IMG/VR virus record: IMGVR_UViG_3300024520_000613
Coordinates: 1 to 20,013 of that record
Length of the DNA stretch: 20,013 bases
Source: a virus
Direction: 5' to 3' (one strand)
Under the pieces are notes generated by a model. That model worked only from the letters and a program-made list of their open reading frames with translations, was not told where the DNA came from and searched no databases. Below, piece after piece: positions 18,848 to 20,013 of the stretch. The position numbers were made by a program, and so were the translations under genes. Numbering within the stretch: position 1 is the first letter of the stretch; each line of letters starts with the position of its first letter.

Positions 18848-20013
18848 CATAGGCACAATCGAGGGCCTGATCCGTCTACGTGACGAGTTCACTGGGGTAC
18901 TGACTAGAGCATCCACCCAGCTCCAGCAGACCGGCGCGAAGGCCAAGCGCATAGGTCAGATGACGTCCGAGGCCGGTAGTCAACTGACCCGGGCAGTGAC
19001 ACTACCTCTGGCGGCAGTCGGCGGTCTAGCGGTCAAGGCGTTTGGTGATTTCGACGATGCGATGACCGGGTCACTAGCCATCATGGGCGACGTCAGCGAG
19101 ACGATGCGTGACCGGATGGGTATGACCGCTCGCGAGGTAGCCAAGACGATCGACGTGAGCGCCAAGCAAGCAGCCGAGTCGTACTTTTTTCTGGCGTCTG
19201 CTGGACTGGATGCTGCGGCGTCGGTCGAGGCGCTACCTGTCGTCGCCAAGTTCGGACAGGCCGGTCTGTTCGACATGGCACGAGCCACCGACCTACTGAC
19301 TGACGCACAGTCGGCACTGGGGCTGACTATCCGCGATGATGTAGTTGCCAACATGACCAACATGTCGCGGGTCAGCGACGTTCTGGTCAAGGCCAACACC
19401 GTCGCCAATGCCTCGGTCGAGCAGTTCGCTACCGCCCTCACATCCAAGGCCGGTACCGCGATGAAGCAGCTCAACATCGAGGTCGAGTCAGGCGTCGCGG
19501 TTCTCGCTGCTTGGGCTGACCAAGGCGTCAAGGCCGAGCTAGCCGGTGAACGGTTCAACATCGTGACCCGCGATCTCCAGCGGTCGTACCTGGCCAACAG
19601 ACAGGCATTCAAGCAGTACAACATCGAGGTGTTCGACGCTGCTGGCCAGTTCCGCAACATGGCCGACATCATCGAGGACCTGGAGGGTGCGCTGGGCGGC
19701 ATGAGTACCGAGCAGCAAAAGGTCGCTCTCGGTACTCTAGGCTTTCAGGAACGGTCGGTACAAGCCACCAAGTCACTCATCGGTCTCAGCGACCAGATCA
19801 AGGACTACGAGACCAAGCTACGCGCTGCTGGGGGTATCACCGAGGAAGTCGCCAACAAGCAAATGCAGTCGCTGTGGAAGCAGTTGAAATTGGTCAAGGA
19901 CCGTCTCGTCGACGTCGGTATCACCCTCGGCCAGTCCCTCGGTCGGTCACTACAGGAGTTCGCCACTGGCACGCTGGTGCCGATGATCGACAAGCTGGCA
20001 GGACTGGCCAAGT
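18840..20013 (+). CDS. Tail tape measure protein, TP901 type, N-terminal part
   Basis: The ATG at 18840 has AAGGAG (18827-18832) seven bases upstream and overlaps the end of the chaperone gene. The frame is open to the right edge, so only 391 residues are visible. The start (MASIGTIEGLIRLRDEFTGV...) leads to a helical region and then the TP901 core: FDDAMTGSLAIMGDVSETMRDRMGMTAREVAKTIDVSAKQAAESYFFLASAGLDAAASVEALPVVAKFGQAG, with the family's repeated small-residue helices. Later, GALGGMSTEQQKVALGTLGFQERSVQATKSLIG is the typical end of that core. The protein fixes tail length, is wrapped by the chaperones and helps DNA ejection. A long antisense frame at 18980-19702 is a shadow. Confidence 0.92.
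   Translation, partial: MASIGTIEGLIRLRDEFTGVLTRASTQLQQTGAKAKRIGQMTSEAGSQLTRAVTLPLAAVGGLAVKAFGDFDDAMTGSLAIMGDVSETMRDRMGMTAREVAKTIDVSAKQAAESYFFLASAGLDAAASVEALPVVAKFGQAGLFDMARATDLLTDAQSALGLTIRDDVVANMTNMSRVSDVLVKANTVANASVEQFATALTSKAGTAMKQLNIEVESGVAVLAAWADQGVKAELAGERFNIVTRDLQRSYLANRQAFKQYNIEVFDAAGQFRNMADIIEDLEGALGGMSTEQQKVALGTLGFQERSVQATKSLIGLSDQIKDYETKLRAAGGITEEVANKQMQSLWKQLKLVKDRLVDVGITLGQSLGRSLQEFATGTLVPMIDKLAGLAK

Noticed and set aside
18980-19702. 240-codon minus-strand frame
   Set aside because: Antisense shadow of the tape measure gene; Ser/Ala/Arg-rich low-complexity translation without domain features.
1-20013. tRNA genes, CRISPR arrays, insertion sequences or integrase
   Set aside because: No cloverleaf-like sequences, no regularly spaced repeats and no transposase or recombinase motifs were seen by eye in either strand.

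Overview
The window is a GC-rich stretch of a tailed double-stranded DNA phage genome (Caudoviricetes), either a free phage or a prophage. Every convincing gene lies on the + strand, mostly with 4-base ATGA or GTGA overlaps. The gene order portal, MuF, protease/scaffold, decoration protein, major capsid, connectors, tail terminator, tail tube, frameshifted chaperone pair and tape measure is that of a long-tailed phage. There is no sheath gene between terminator and tube, which points to a siphovirus. The host cannot be named from sequence alone. High GC and six GTG starts fit an actinobacterial or other high-GC host. The one clear Sec signal peptide is not diagnostic. No tRNA, rRNA, CRISPR array, integrase or transposase is visible.

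Layout. (1) 1-2910: the 3' end of a lectin-like protein, a small membrane protein, a secreted cysteine-rich DUF11 protein, a 23-codon ORF, a membrane/coiled-coil protein and a TIM-barrel-type putative glycoside hydrolase with an NEP motif. This looks like a host-surface or lysis region. (2) 2911-3019: the longest gap, with a possible promoter. (3) 3020-9503: head module with DUF1073-type portal, MuF protein carrying a C-terminal RelA/SpoT-like domain, DUF2213 protease with scaffold in one frame (two internal start sites), decoration protein and encapsulin-like major capsid protein. (4) 9553-12142: small connector-region genes, interrupted by a membrane protein, a DUF1353 protein and a 54-residue basic peptide. 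(5) 12139-16773: six genes for a sulfotransferase-like protein, a methyltransferase with a kinase-like tail, a glycosyltransferase, a DUF1698/CmoB-like methyltransferase, an unknown and a second glycosyltransferase. (6) 16770 to the end: gp10-like protein, tail terminator, tail tube, G/GT chaperones with a textbook -1 frameshift site, and the start of the tape measure gene.

How the genes work together. Regions 3, 4 and 6 build the head and tail. Region 5 is translationally coupled to connector genes upstream and to the gp10-like gene downstream, so it should be expressed late with the virion proteins. My main inference is that it decorates the virion surface with a modified (glycosylated, methylated, possibly sulfated or phosphorylated) glycan. 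The second notable point is the MuF protein: a capsid-internal protein carrying an alarmone-synthetase-like domain that could be delivered into the host with the DNA. A run of ten A residues at the portal stop joins portal and MuF reading frames after a -1 shift.
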